Part shown: positions 26,752 through 35,434 of the stretch, piece after piece | Layout of the letters: each line of letters opens with the position of its first letter | Numbering within the stretch: the stretch's first letter is position 1 | Origin: CAUZJF01 sp965248605 | GTDB lineage: Bacteria; Chloroflexota; Dehalococcoidia; Lucifugimonadales; CAUZJF01 | NCBI GenBank assembly: GCA_965248605.1 | Contig: CBDFJV010000006.1 | Location: 434,001-498,000, forward strand | DNA: 64,000 nt | Direction: 5' to 3' | The notes under the pieces: generated by a model | Told to the model about the DNA's origin: nothing | Seen by the model: the letters and a program-made list of their open reading frames with translations, nothing else | Database searches by the model: none | Program-made: the position numbers and the translations under genes

Positions 26752-27092
26752 AATACCTAGCAGACGCCCTCGAACACATGCTGGTGGCAGGGAGCTTTCT
26801 ACGAGGTATGGGTTTCGAGTCTTTCGTCGAAGACAAGCGAACGGTATTCGCCGTTGAGCGGGCTATCGAAATCGTTGGAGAAGCTAGCCGACACATTCCC
26901 GACGAGGTTCGAGCGCGTTTCCCGGAGATTCCGTGGCGGGACATGAGTGACATGAGAAACCTGGTCAGTCATGTCTACTTTGACGTGGACGTGGGCACGG
27001 TGTGGGACACTGCCACCGTCGATATCCCGGCAACGATTCCGTTGGTTCAGAAGGCGCTAGAGATTCTCGAGTCGGAGATGGGAGAGACCTGA
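26733..27092 (+). CDS. hepT: HEPN-domain toxin (HepT, DUF86)
   Basis: 119 residues, helical. The R-x4-H catalytic motif reads RNLVSH, followed by VYFDVD as in HepT ribonucleases; FAVERAIEIVGEASRHIP is the typical DUF86 helix. It pairs with the overlapping MNT gene. leuD starts one base after its stop, so the toxin lies inside the leu operon with tight coupling. Confidence 0.88.
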   Translation: MARTSLEYLADALEHMLVAGSFLRGMGFESFVEDKRTVFAVERAIEIVGEASRHIPDEVRARFPEIPWRDMSDMRNLVSHVYFDVDVGTVWDTATVDIPATIPLVQKALEILESEMGET

Positions 27093-27093
27093 C

Positions 27094-27717
27094 ATGCAAC
27101 CCTTCAGCAGACACACGGGCGTGGTCGCGCCGATGGACCGCGTCGACGTCGATACAGACCAGATCATTCCGAAGCAGTTCCTGAAACGGATCGAGCGCAC
27201 GGGATTCGGGCAGTTCCTCTTCAACGACTGGAGGTTCGACGACTCGGGCAAGCCTCGGCCGGACTTCGTGCTGAACCGTCCCGGGTACGCGGACGCATCA
27301 ATTCTAGTGGCCGGCCGGAACTTCGGCTCCGGCTCGTCGCGGGAGCACGCGCCCTGGGCGCTCCTGGACTACGGCTTCCGATGTATCATCGCGCCCAGCC
27401 TTGCGGACATCTTCCAGAAGAACTGTTTTGAGAACGGCCTGATCCCTGTCCTCCTTCGGGAGGAAGTGGTGGAGCGTATCATCGCCAGGGCACAGAATGA
27501 GCCAGGCTACCAGCTCACCGTGGATCTGGAGTTGCAACGAGTGTGGGACCTGGACGAGGAAATAGTCACCGATTTCGTGGTGCACACGAACCCGGAGGTC
27601 CATGCCTTTCGCCGCTACTGCCTACTGAACGGCCTCGACGACATTGGGTTGACCCTGGAGCACGAGGACAAGATCGCCGCCTACGAGGAGCGAATAGGGC
27701 TGCAGGCTAGCGGCTAG
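27094..27717 (+). CDS. leuD: 3-isopropylmalate dehydratase small subunit
   Basis: 207 residues. DVDTDQIIPKQFLKRI and GRNFGSGSSREHAPWALLDYG are the swivel-domain signatures. It completes the LeuCD isomerase. ATG 27094 follows hepT with no room for an independent leader. The TAG stop overlaps the accDA stop on the other strand (CTAG at 27714-27717). Confidence 0.95.
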   Translation: MQPFSRHTGVVAPMDRVDVDTDQIIPKQFLKRIERTGFGQFLFNDWRFDDSGKPRPDFVLNRPGYADASILVAGRNFGSGSSREHAPWALLDYGFRCIIAPSLADIFQKNCFENGLIPVLLREEVVERIIARAQNEPGYQLTVDLELQRVWDLDEEIVTDFVVHTNPEVHAFRRYCLLNGLDDIGLTLEHEDKIAAYEERIGLQASG

Positions 27718-29558
27718 CCGCGCTCGACGCTCTCACCGATCTCCTCAGCGATCGCCGACTCTTCGTCGCCGTTCTGGGCGGAGCGCCCACGGCGGGCCAC
27801 GCGCTTGACTCCGGAGGATACCAGTCCTTGGAGCGAGTCGACCTCTCTCGTTATTGCTGCCCGGAAGTGTGAGTTGTACTCGCCCATCTTCCGGAACTTC
27901 TTGTACCTCTCGTTGAGCAGCTTCTTTCGGGACCGCGATTGCAGAGACGCCAGTTCCTGCAAGATCGCTCGCCTCAGTTGGCGTGCTGCCTCATCCGGAT
28001 TCGTGTGGGCTCCGCCGGGCGGCTCCGGTACGATCGCATCGACGATTCCGAGCTCTTTGCAGTCTTGCGACGTCACTTTCAAGGACTCAGCGACTTCCTC
28101 GGCCCGCTCCGTGTCCTGATAGATCAGCCCTGCCGCGTGTTCTGGCGAGATAATCGAGTAGATTCCGTTCTCAGCCATGAGAACTCTGTCGGCCACACCA
28201 AGCGCCAACGCGCCTTCGCTACCGCCCTGCCCGATTACAACGGCGATGGTTGGTACCTCGATGCCGGCCATCACTGACATCGTCGTGGCGATTGCGTTGC
28301 CCATGCCTCGCTGTTCATTGTCTACAGTCGGATAGGGACCCGGGGTGTCGATCAGCGTAATGAGTGGCAGATCGAACTTCGCGGCGAGCGTCATCGCCCT
28401 CTGCGCCTTACGGAACCCTTCGGGCGACGTCATTCCGTCGTGGCGTTCTACCGGATCGCCTTCTCGGCCACGTTCCTGTCCTACGATCGCCACCGTCTGG
28501 CCACCCAGGTGGCCAAGTCCTACGACCACCGATCCATCGTCCCCATACGAGCGGTCGCCATGGAGCTCTACGAAGCTGCCCACGATCCGCTCGATGTAGT
28601 CGAGAGAGGTGGGGCGCGATTCGTGACGCGCCAGCTGCACCGAGTCCCATGCCTCCGACTGAGGAGGCTCCGCCTCCGCTACCTGGCTCTTCTGAGTCGC
28701 CGTGAGCTGGTATCTGGAACCAAGGAGGTCTAGCAGTACTGCCAGGAGGTCTCTTAACCGAGCCCTGTCCACGACCGCATCGAGCATTCCATGCTCGAGG
28801 TGCGATTCAGCAGTGTGGGAACCTCCAGGGACCGGCTGGTCACTCGCCTCTTTGATCACCTGCATTGGCGTGAGCCCCACGATTGCGCCCGGCTCGGCCA
28901 CGATGATGTCCGCAAGATTGCCGAAGCTCGCGTATGCTTGTCCAGTGGCCGGATTGGCAAGCACCGAGATAAAGGGTAGCTGCTTTGCGTTGAGCTGCTC
29001 GGCCGCAATGCTTGTCTTTGCCATTTGCATCAGCGACAGAATACCCTCTTGGAAACGAACCCCTCCGCTTGTAACAACCGCCACGAGCGGGAGTTTCCGC
29101 TTAGCTGCGTGTTCCATCGTCAGGGCTACCTTTTCGCCGACCACGCATCCCATCGTGCCGCCCATGAACCCGAAGTCGAGAACGACCAGCTCAACCGGAC
29201 TGCCGCCGATAGAGCAGGTACCCGACACGGCCGCCTCCGTCAGGCCCGTGCGGCGCTGGTCACGGAACACCCGTTCCTTATAGGAGCCCCTCGTGGAGAA
29301 CGAAAGCGGGTCGAGTGACGATATTCGCTTGTTCGTTTCTCGAAATGTGCCGGGATCAGCCAGGGATTCGATACGTTCTCTGGCCGTCATGCTGTAGTGG
29401 AAACGGCACGTGGGGCAGACGCGGAAACGATCGTAAAGCTCGGCGCCGACGAGATCGGCTGCACAGACGAGACAAGTGTCCCTTGCGGTCGTAGGCGCCG
29501 GCTCCGCTTCGCCGCGCTTGACGACCGAGCTTAGTAGATCGGCGACGTTTCGTACCAA
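27714..29558 (-). CDS. accDA: acetyl-CoA carboxylase carboxyltransferase, fused beta and alpha subunits
   Basis: 614 residues. The N-terminal half is AccD-like, with a CxxC-x15-CxxC zinc ribbon (CLVC, CPTC) and the crotonase-type core (EGILSLMQMAKTS, PTAGQA-like NPATGQAYASFG). The C-terminal half is AccA-like (ERIVGSFVELHGDRSYGDD, LITLIDTPGPYP, GQGGSEGALALG, SPEHAAGL). It transfers CO2 from carboxybiotin to acetyl-CoA for fatty acid synthesis; BCCP and biotin carboxylase are not in the window. The start is TTG 29558. Tail-to-tail with leuD. Confidence 0.92.
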   Translation of the reverse strand: MVRNVADLLSSVVKRGEAEPAPTTARDTCLVCAADLVGAELYDRFRVCPTCRFHYSMTARERIESLADPGTFRETNKRISSLDPLSFSTRGSYKERVFRDQRRTGLTEAAVSGTCSIGGSPVELVVLDFGFMGGTMGCVVGEKVALTMEHAAKRKLPLVAVVTSGGVRFQEGILSLMQMAKTSIAAEQLNAKQLPFISVLANPATGQAYASFGNLADIIVAEPGAIVGLTPMQVIKEASDQPVPGGSHTAESHLEHGMLDAVVDRARLRDLLAVLLDLLGSRYQLTATQKSQVAEAEPPQSEAWDSVQLARHESRPTSLDYIERIVGSFVELHGDRSYGDDGSVVVGLGHLGGQTVAIVGQERGREGDPVERHDGMTSPEGFRKAQRAMTLAAKFDLPLITLIDTPGPYPTVDNEQRGMGNAIATTMSVMAGIEVPTIAVVIGQGGSEGALALGVADRVLMAENGIYSIISPEHAAGLIYQDTERAEEVAESLKVTSQDCKELGIVDAIVPEPPGGAHTNPDEAARQLRRAILQELASLQSRSRKKLLNERYKKFRKMGEYNSHFRAAITREVDSLQGLVSSGVKRVARRGRSAQNGDEESAIAEEIGESVERG

Positions 29559-29660
29559 TGCGGCTCTCTAGTCGAGGGGTTGTGCGTGCCGCTGACTAAG
29601 CGCGACGTTCGATGTTTCGGTCGGTGCCGAACTGCAATGCAGCTTTGCGCCGAATGACCG

Positions 29661-32123
29661 CTACACCTTCCCGATTATAACATCGCGCGACTTCGAGCCG
29701 TCGCCGGGCCCGACAATACCGGCCTCCTCGAGCTGGTCCATCAAACGCGCAGCGCGAGGGTATCCGACCCGCATTCGCCGTTGGAGGAGCGACGTAGAGA
29801 GCTTGTTGTACTGGTGGGCAAGCTCGACAGCCTTGTCGAGAAGCTCGTCTCGCGAGTCAAGATCGTGGTCTGGCTCGGTATCCTCTTCCTCGTCGGTCTC
29901 GTCGCCCACCGTATGGAGCGAGACCTTGGCTAGCGGCGCCCACGGCGTACTCTGCCAGAAGCCCACGAGGTCCTCGATTTCATTGTCCGATATGAATACG
30001 CCCTGCACTCGTTCAGGTTTCGACGCGTCCACAGCCTGATAGAGCATGTCGCCACGCCCCAACAGCTTCTCGGCGCCCATCGTATCCAGAATCGTGCGGG
30101 AATCGATTTGTGACGTGACTCCAAAGCTAACCCGGCTCGGGAAGTTCGCCTTGATGAGTCCGGTAAGTACATCCACGGAAGGCCGCTGCGTGGCTATGAT
30201 CAGATGAATGCCCGTCGCCCGTCCGAGCTGTGCGAGCCGGCATAGCGACTGCTCTACGTCGAATGAGGCGGACATCATCAAGTCCGCCAGTTCGTCGATG
30301 GCTACCACCAGGTAGGGCATGGTCTCGGGCATCTTGCGGTTGAACGAGTCAATGTTCCTGACGCCGACCTCCTCCATACGCCGGTAGCGGTTCAGCATCT
30401 CTCGGATAAGGCCCTTGAGTAGGGAGACCACCTGGTCCGTCTCGACTACAACCGGCGTCAACAGATGAGGAATCCCGTTGTACGGAGTCAGTTCGACACG
30501 TTTGGGATCGACCAGAAGAAGCCGTACCTCGACGGGACTCTTTTCCATCAGGAGACACGAAACGATCGTGTTCAGGCAAACGCTCTTGCCACTCCCAGTA
30601 GCACCGGCCACTAGGAGGTGAGGCATCTTGGCAAGGTCGATCACGACGGTCTCGCCACCGCTTCCCTTACCCAAGGCGATAGGCAGCTTGGCCGTCGAGC
30701 GCAGCTTTTTGAACTCCTTGCTGTCCATCACGCCACGCAAGGTGACAAGATTGGGCGATGGGTTTGGCACCTCGATTCCGACGAGAGACTGACCCATCGC
30801 TGGCGTCTCGATACGGATGCTGTGCGTCCCGAGCGCCAAAGCCAGGTCCTTCTCCCTCGACAGGATGCTGTCCACCTTGACCCGAGTCTTGGTCTCGACC
30901 CGCGATATGATCGGCTTGCCTTCTTCGTTGAGCTTGGGATTGCCGTCCTCGTCGGTAACCTTGACCTGCTTGTATTTGCGAATCCAGCCCGGAGTGAGCC
31001 CATACATGGTGACCGTCGGTCCGGGCCTGACCTGGCCGATTTCGACGTCTACGCTGTACTCAGCAAGCGTTCTCCTGATCGTCTCAGCGGTTTCGGACAT
31101 CTGCTCCTCGGATATCCCGCCTTCAGGAGCGTCCACTAGAACCTCGATCGGCGGGTTCGCCCACTCCGACGCCTCGGCCGGACGCGATTCCTCTTCCGAC
31201 GGACTGTCTGCTACGGCATCAGGCGTCTCCGAACTCCAGAACCTGTTGAACCTCGTCTCCGCTTGAGCAGACTCCGGAGACTCCGCGTCGCTCTCTACGT
31301 CTGGTGTCGCGACGACGGTACCGATGGAATCTTCCACAACGTCTTCCGAGTCGTCCTCATAGTCGCCGTCGGGGTACGACGTCTCAGGCTCGAAGCCGTC
31401 GTCATCGGCTTCGGTCGCATCGTAGCTAGCCACACCGGCGGAGACCACTGGTCCGTCGGCTGTGAGTGCCTCTCGCAGCTCTCGGTTCCGGGCGCGGGCT
31501 GCCTCACGAGCCGAATCTTCTTTTTCCGTAGGCCCCGGCCGCCTGCGCGCGCCGTAAAGGCGCCTGGAACCTGAGAAAGTCGCGCGACCGGCGACCAACA
31601 GCAGGACGTAAAGCGCAACGAGCAGCCTGCCCGTAAGCAGACCTACGTCCATGGTTAGCCGAGGCGCCACCGTAGCCGTCGCGACCACGAACACGACCAG
31701 CGCACGAAGTACAGCGAGGGCGCCCGTGCCTCCGACGATAGCCGAACCTACGTTGCCGCCGAGAGCGACCTCACCGTCCAACGTGAACGCCTTCAGCGGC
31801 CCGTCGAAGGGTTGAAACAGTCCGAGCACGGCCAACACGAAAGCTACGTAGGCGACAGATCCAAGCCACAGCCTGTAATGTGCGAACCACGATCGGCGAT
31901 ACGCCAGCGCCCAGCCGAACACCACGATGCACGCGGCCACCGGCACCAGGCCCAATCCGACCGTTGAAACGACGCTTTGCCACGCGGTGTTCAGAGCGGA
32001 TTCGATCTGCTCTCGGTACCAATAGACGAGACCAGCGACGGCGCTAATCGCCGCAACCAGGCTCACCCATGCGTACCAGGGGGCTGATGCCACAGCCCTC
32101 ATACTGCTGACTCCCATAGACAT
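29661..32123 (-). CDS. ftsK: DNA translocase FtsK/SpoIIIE
   Basis: About 820 residues. Four or so N-terminal membrane helices are followed by an acidic linker (Glu/Asp-rich, about 200-340) and the motor domain with Walker A GATGSGKSVCLNTIV near residue 510, Walker B VVAIDELADLM and ATQRPSVDVLTG. The C-terminal gamma winged helix (LLQRRMRVGYPRAARLMDQL) reads KOPS-type DNA. It clears chromosome ends at the septum. ATG 32123 follows GTGAGG; the open frame extends to a TTG at 32141. Confidence 0.94.
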   Translation of the reverse strand: MSMGVSSMRAVASAPWYAWVSLVAAISAVAGLVYWYREQIESALNTAWQSVVSTVGLGLVPVAACIVVFGWALAYRRSWFAHYRLWLGSVAYVAFVLAVLGLFQPFDGPLKAFTLDGEVALGGNVGSAIVGGTGALAVLRALVVFVVATATVAPRLTMDVGLLTGRLLVALYVLLLVAGRATFSGSRRLYGARRRPGPTEKEDSAREAARARNRELREALTADGPVVSAGVASYDATEADDDGFEPETSYPDGDYEDDSEDVVEDSIGTVVATPDVESDAESPESAQAETRFNRFWSSETPDAVADSPSEEESRPAEASEWANPPIEVLVDAPEGGISEEQMSETAETIRRTLAEYSVDVEIGQVRPGPTVTMYGLTPGWIRKYKQVKVTDEDGNPKLNEEGKPIISRVETKTRVKVDSILSREKDLALALGTHSIRIETPAMGQSLVGIEVPNPSPNLVTLRGVMDSKEFKKLRSTAKLPIALGKGSGGETVVIDLAKMPHLLVAGATGSGKSVCLNTIVSCLLMEKSPVEVRLLLVDPKRVELTPYNGIPHLLTPVVVETDQVVSLLKGLIREMLNRYRRMEEVGVRNIDSFNRKMPETMPYLVVAIDELADLMMSASFDVEQSLCRLAQLGRATGIHLIIATQRPSVDVLTGLIKANFPSRVSFGVTSQIDSRTILDTMGAEKLLGRGDMLYQAVDASKPERVQGVFISDNEIEDLVGFWQSTPWAPLAKVSLHTVGDETDEEEDTEPDHDLDSRDELLDKAVELAHQYNKLSTSLLQRRMRVGYPRAARLMDQLEEAGIVGPGDGSKSRDVIIGKV

Positions 32124-32297
32124 CGTCCTCACCACCTGCAAGGGTTCGTTATTTTGAGACGACCTCTAGCTAAGAAGTCGTTCAAGGTTAATAGTGGGGT
32201 AAAAGTTGCACCGCTCACGCCAAGCTCCCGAGGTACGCGCATCACTTAAATCGACGCGACGCGCAGTTGGAGGGGTCGGCCGCTTCGGCTCGTCCGA

Positions 32298-33956
32298 TCA
32301 GACCTGACCGATGTGGGCTACGATCTTAGGACGCATTCCGGTCTCGTCGTACAAGAACTTCGAGACAGAACTGACTACGGCCGCCTTTGCTTTATCCCAA
32401 TCTAGCCTATCTGATCCGTGGTGGTCTAGGGCTGAACGGGCCTCTTGTGCGGTTCTTTGAAGCAGCTGGGGTGACTCTTCCATGTCCACGAAGCCGGAGG
32501 CGGCCACCTCGGGTTCTCCTCGTAGCTTGCCGGTCTTACGGTCGATACTCGCGGACACGACAACGATGCCGTCTCGCGCCAGCCTTCTGCGTTCGCTCAA
32601 CACGTCGCTGTAGGAGTCCCATATCCGGTTGCCGTCCACGAACACGGGACCTGCCGGTACTTTGTCGACGACCTTGCCGCGCTTATCCGTAAGCTCGAGA
32701 ACGTCGCCATCCTCCAGGACGAAGGCGTTGGACTCTGGGACGCCGGTTGATTGGGCGATGGCCGCGTGCGCGACCAGGTGGCGGTATTCCCCGTGCACCG
32801 GAACGAAGAACTTCGGCCTCACAAGGCTGAGCATCATTTTCAGCTCTTCACGGCTGCCGTGTCCGTGGACGTGTACGAGAGCGATCTTGCTGTACAGCAC
32901 GCGCGCTTGCTGCCTGTACAGGTTGTCGATGGTCCGCGCGACGAGAGTTTCGTTGCCCGGAATCGGCGACGCGGATATGACAACCGTATCGCCTGGTACG
33001 ACCTCGATGTCGGGGTGCTCGCCGTTGGCTATGCGGACCAGGGCCGACGTCGGCTCCCCCTGTGCGCCCGTCGCTACAATCACTACGCGTTCGTCAGGAA
33101 GCTCCCTTGCTTTGTTTAGGGAGACGATGATGCCGCCCGGGTCATCGAGATAGCCCATTCTCGTCGCCATCTTTACGTTGTTGACCATGCTTCTGCCGAT
33201 AACCGTCACGTGGCGTCCGTGTTTGGCGGCCGCATCGATTACCTGCTGCACACGTGAGATCAACGACGCAAAGGTTGCGACCATCACACGCCCTTTGGCA
33301 TCGCCGATGGCCCTGTCCAACGCCTCTCCGACCACTTGTTCCGAAGGCGTATAGCCGTCCACTTCGGCGTATGTCGAATCAGAGCAGAGGAGGATCACGC
33401 CCTCGGACGCGAACCGCGCTAGCGACGAGAAGTCAGTGGTCTTGCCGTCCGCGGGCGTATGGTCGATCTTGAAGTCGCCGGTATGTACGGCCAGTCCGAG
33501 AGGCGTTTGTATGGCGATACCCATCGCGTCCGGAATGGAATGGCAGACGCGGAAGAATTCGACCTTCAGGCGGCCCACCTTGAAAGGCGCGTTAGGCTCG
33601 ACGACGTTCAGCGTAGCGTCCTTGAGCTGTCCGTGCTCTCGAAGCTTCACCGATATCAAGCCATGCGCGAGCCTCGACGCGTACACCGGCACGTTCAACT
33701 CTCGGAGAACGTATGGCAGCGCACCGATGTGGTCCTCGTGGCCGTGCGTAATCAGAATCGCCTTGACGGCGCGCTTTTTCCCTACGAGATAGGAGATGTC
33801 CGGGATGGCAAAGTCGATCCCCGGCATTCCCTCCTCTGGAAAGAGCACGCCCGCATCGATGACGACGATTTCGCCGTCATACTCCAGGGCCATCATGTTA
33901 CGGCCTATCTCGCCTAGGCCGCCGAGGGGGATAACGCGCAGTGGGACGTTTGCCAT
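32298..33956 (-). CDS. rnj: ribonuclease J
   Basis: 552 residues. Metallo-beta-lactamase/beta-CASP RNase with metal ligands in HGHEDH (residues 71-76) and CSDSTYAE, VATFASLISRVQQV and VHVHGHGS marking the beta-CASP and C-terminal motifs. It has 5'-3' exo- and endonuclease activity in mRNA turnover. The open frame extends into the upstream gene, but ATG 33956 (MANVPLRVIPLGG) matches the family start. It lies 7 bp after the uracil-DNA glycosylase stop, hence one transcript. Confidence 0.95.
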   Translation of the reverse strand: MANVPLRVIPLGGLGEIGRNMMALEYDGEIVVIDAGVLFPEEGMPGIDFAIPDISYLVGKKRAVKAILITHGHEDHIGALPYVLRELNVPVYASRLAHGLISVKLREHGQLKDATLNVVEPNAPFKVGRLKVEFFRVCHSIPDAMGIAIQTPLGLAVHTGDFKIDHTPADGKTTDFSSLARFASEGVILLCSDSTYAEVDGYTPSEQVVGEALDRAIGDAKGRVMVATFASLISRVQQVIDAAAKHGRHVTVIGRSMVNNVKMATRMGYLDDPGGIIVSLNKARELPDERVVIVATGAQGEPTSALVRIANGEHPDIEVVPGDTVVISASPIPGNETLVARTIDNLYRQQARVLYSKIALVHVHGHGSREELKMMLSLVRPKFFVPVHGEYRHLVAHAAIAQSTGVPESNAFVLEDGDVLELTDKRGKVVDKVPAGPVFVDGNRIWDSYSDVLSERRRLARDGIVVVSASIDRKTGKLRGEPEVAASGFVDMEESPQLLQRTAQEARSALDHHGSDRLDWDKAKAAVVSSVSKFLYDETGMRPKIVAHIGQV

Positions 33957-33963
33957 TCGAAGC

Positions 33964-34569
33964 TTATTGGAACAGGCTGAGCTGCTCGGACTGCTCCGCC
34001 TCGGGCTTGCCAGCCTCAGGCTTCGGTTGCTCGAGCAACGATGTGAGGTTCCTGAAATCCGCCTCAAGTGCGGTGAGCAGCCCCGGGTTCCGGAGCGCAG
34101 CAGCCGGATGGTACATAGGATAGACGGTCAAGCCGTTCCATTCCCGCGGTTTGCCTCGGGCCTTCCCGATCGCCTCACCGGGATAGAACTTTGAGAACGA
34201 ATGCCTCCCTAACGCGACGATTACTCTAGGCGCGATCATCTCGATCTGCTTGTCGAGGTACGGGCCGCAGCTTCGGACCTCGCCGGGCAGTGGGTCACGA
34301 TTATTAGGAGGCCTGCATTTGACCATGTTCGTGATGTACACGTCCTCTCGTTTCAGGTCGATCGAGGAGAGGAGACGGTCGAGCAACTTACCCGCAGGCC
34401 CCACGAAAGGACGACCGTCCCGATCTTCGTAATATCCAGGGCCTTCCCCGATGAACATGATATCTGCGGTACGAGAACCCTCACCTGGAACGGCGGTTGT
34501 ACGCTTTTGGGCAAGCGTGCAAAGAGTACAGGATTGGACCTGCTGTATGAGTTCGTCGAACTCGGTCAT
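33964..34569 (-). CDS. uracil-DNA glycosylase, family 4/5 type, with C-terminal clamp-binding motif
   Basis: About 201 residues. Four cysteines suited to a [4Fe-4S] cluster (CTLC near the N-terminus; C in KCRPPNNRDP and in RSCGPYL), the uracil-pocket motif GEGPGYYEDRDGRPFVG and the later MYHPAAALRNP identify the family. It removes uracil from DNA. The C-terminus ends QLSLFQ, matching the QL(S/D)LF consensus for binding the replication sliding clamp. ATG 34569 is chosen; TTG 34581 is possible. It is the first gene of the udg-rnj pair. Confidence 0.92.
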   Translation of the reverse strand: MTEFDELIQQVQSCTLCTLAQKRTTAVPGEGSRTADIMFIGEGPGYYEDRDGRPFVGPAGKLLDRLLSSIDLKREDVYITNMVKCRPPNNRDPLPGEVRSCGPYLDKQIEMIAPRVIVALGRHSFSKFYPGEAIGKARGKPREWNGLTVYPMYHPAAALRNPGLLTALEADFRNLTSLLEQPKPEAGKPEAEQSEQLSLFQ

Positions 34570-34656
34570 CGGACTCGCCAAGGAGGGTCAGTCGAGGCCA
34601 TGCTAGCAGTTGGCTCGGGCAAGGTCAACGAACTTCGGCAAGCGGGTGACATTTGC

Positions 34657-34685
34657 TTGACAGGCCAATTCTGACTGCCTATCCT
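34657..34685 (+). promoter_or_regulatory. promoter for the aldolase gene
   Basis: TTGACA (34657-34662), 17 bp, TATCCT (34680-34685). The start near 34692 is followed by an AAGGAG ribosome site before TTG 34721. Confidence 0.55.
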
Positions 34686-34720
34686 GCGGCCACTTCTGTT
34701 GCCATCCAAGGAGTCGCCCA

Positions 34721-35434
34721 TTGAGGACCAACAAGATCAAAGCGAACATGAACGCGGGCAAGTTGTCGTATGGCTGCCAGCTTGCCTTCCCATCAGCCCT
34801 GTTGATTGAGCTGATGGGGAAAGCGGGCTTGGACTTCGTCGTTCTCGATGGGGAGCACGGCACGTTCGGCTGGGAAGCCGTCGATGACATGTGTCGGGTC
34901 GCCGACCTCGCGGACGTCACCGCCATTGCGCGGGTGCCAAACATCGAGCCCTCGACGATTCTCCGATACCTGGACCGAGGCGTCATGGGCGTCCTGGGAC
35001 CCGGAATCGATACGAAAGAAGACGCGCAGCAGCTCGTAGATGCCTGCCTATATGCTCCCAAGGGCAAACGTGGGCTCGGCGGCGCGCCCCGTGCGGCCGA
35101 CTACGCCACTGTATCCGACCGCGCATATGTGGAACGCACCAACTCCGAGATGCTCGTCGTTGCCTTTTTAGAGCACGCCGAGGCCATCGACAATCTCGAC
35201 GATATCCTGAGCGTCGAGGGAATCGACTCCTACTATGTCGGCCCTCAGGACATCTCGATGTCCCTGGGTCTGCTGGGCCAGCCCGACCACCCGAGGGTCC
35301 ACGAGCTCACCGACCGCGTACGCGCCGCTGCCGAGGCCGTCGGCCGCCACTACTTTGGCGACGTCATCCGCGCCGACCGAGCCACCAATTTCTTCCTTAA
35401 CGGTGTTGAGGCGTTCTTCGAGGCGAACAGGTGA
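34721..35434 (+). CDS. HpcH/HpaI-family aldolase
   Basis: 237 residues, a metal-dependent class II pyruvate aldolase/citrate-lyase-beta-like barrel. LDGEHGTFGWEAVDDM contains the catalytic region, ARVPNIEPSTILRYLDRGVMGVL the phosphate/arginine loop, and YYVGPQDISMSLG the GPxD(L/I)S signature. It probably cleaves 2-keto-3-hydroxy acids to pyruvate plus an aldehyde; exact substrate unknown. TTG 34721 has a good AAGGAG 8 bases upstream. It converges on rmuC, with stop codons adjacent. Confidence 0.87.
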   Translation: MRTNKIKANMNAGKLSYGCQLAFPSALLIELMGKAGLDFVVLDGEHGTFGWEAVDDMCRVADLADVTAIARVPNIEPSTILRYLDRGVMGVLGPGIDTKEDAQQLVDACLYAPKGKRGLGGAPRAADYATVSDRAYVERTNSEMLVVAFLEHAEAIDNLDDILSVEGIDSYYVGPQDISMSLGLLGQPDHPRVHELTDRVRAAAEAVGRHYFGDVIRADRATNFFLNGVEAFFEANR

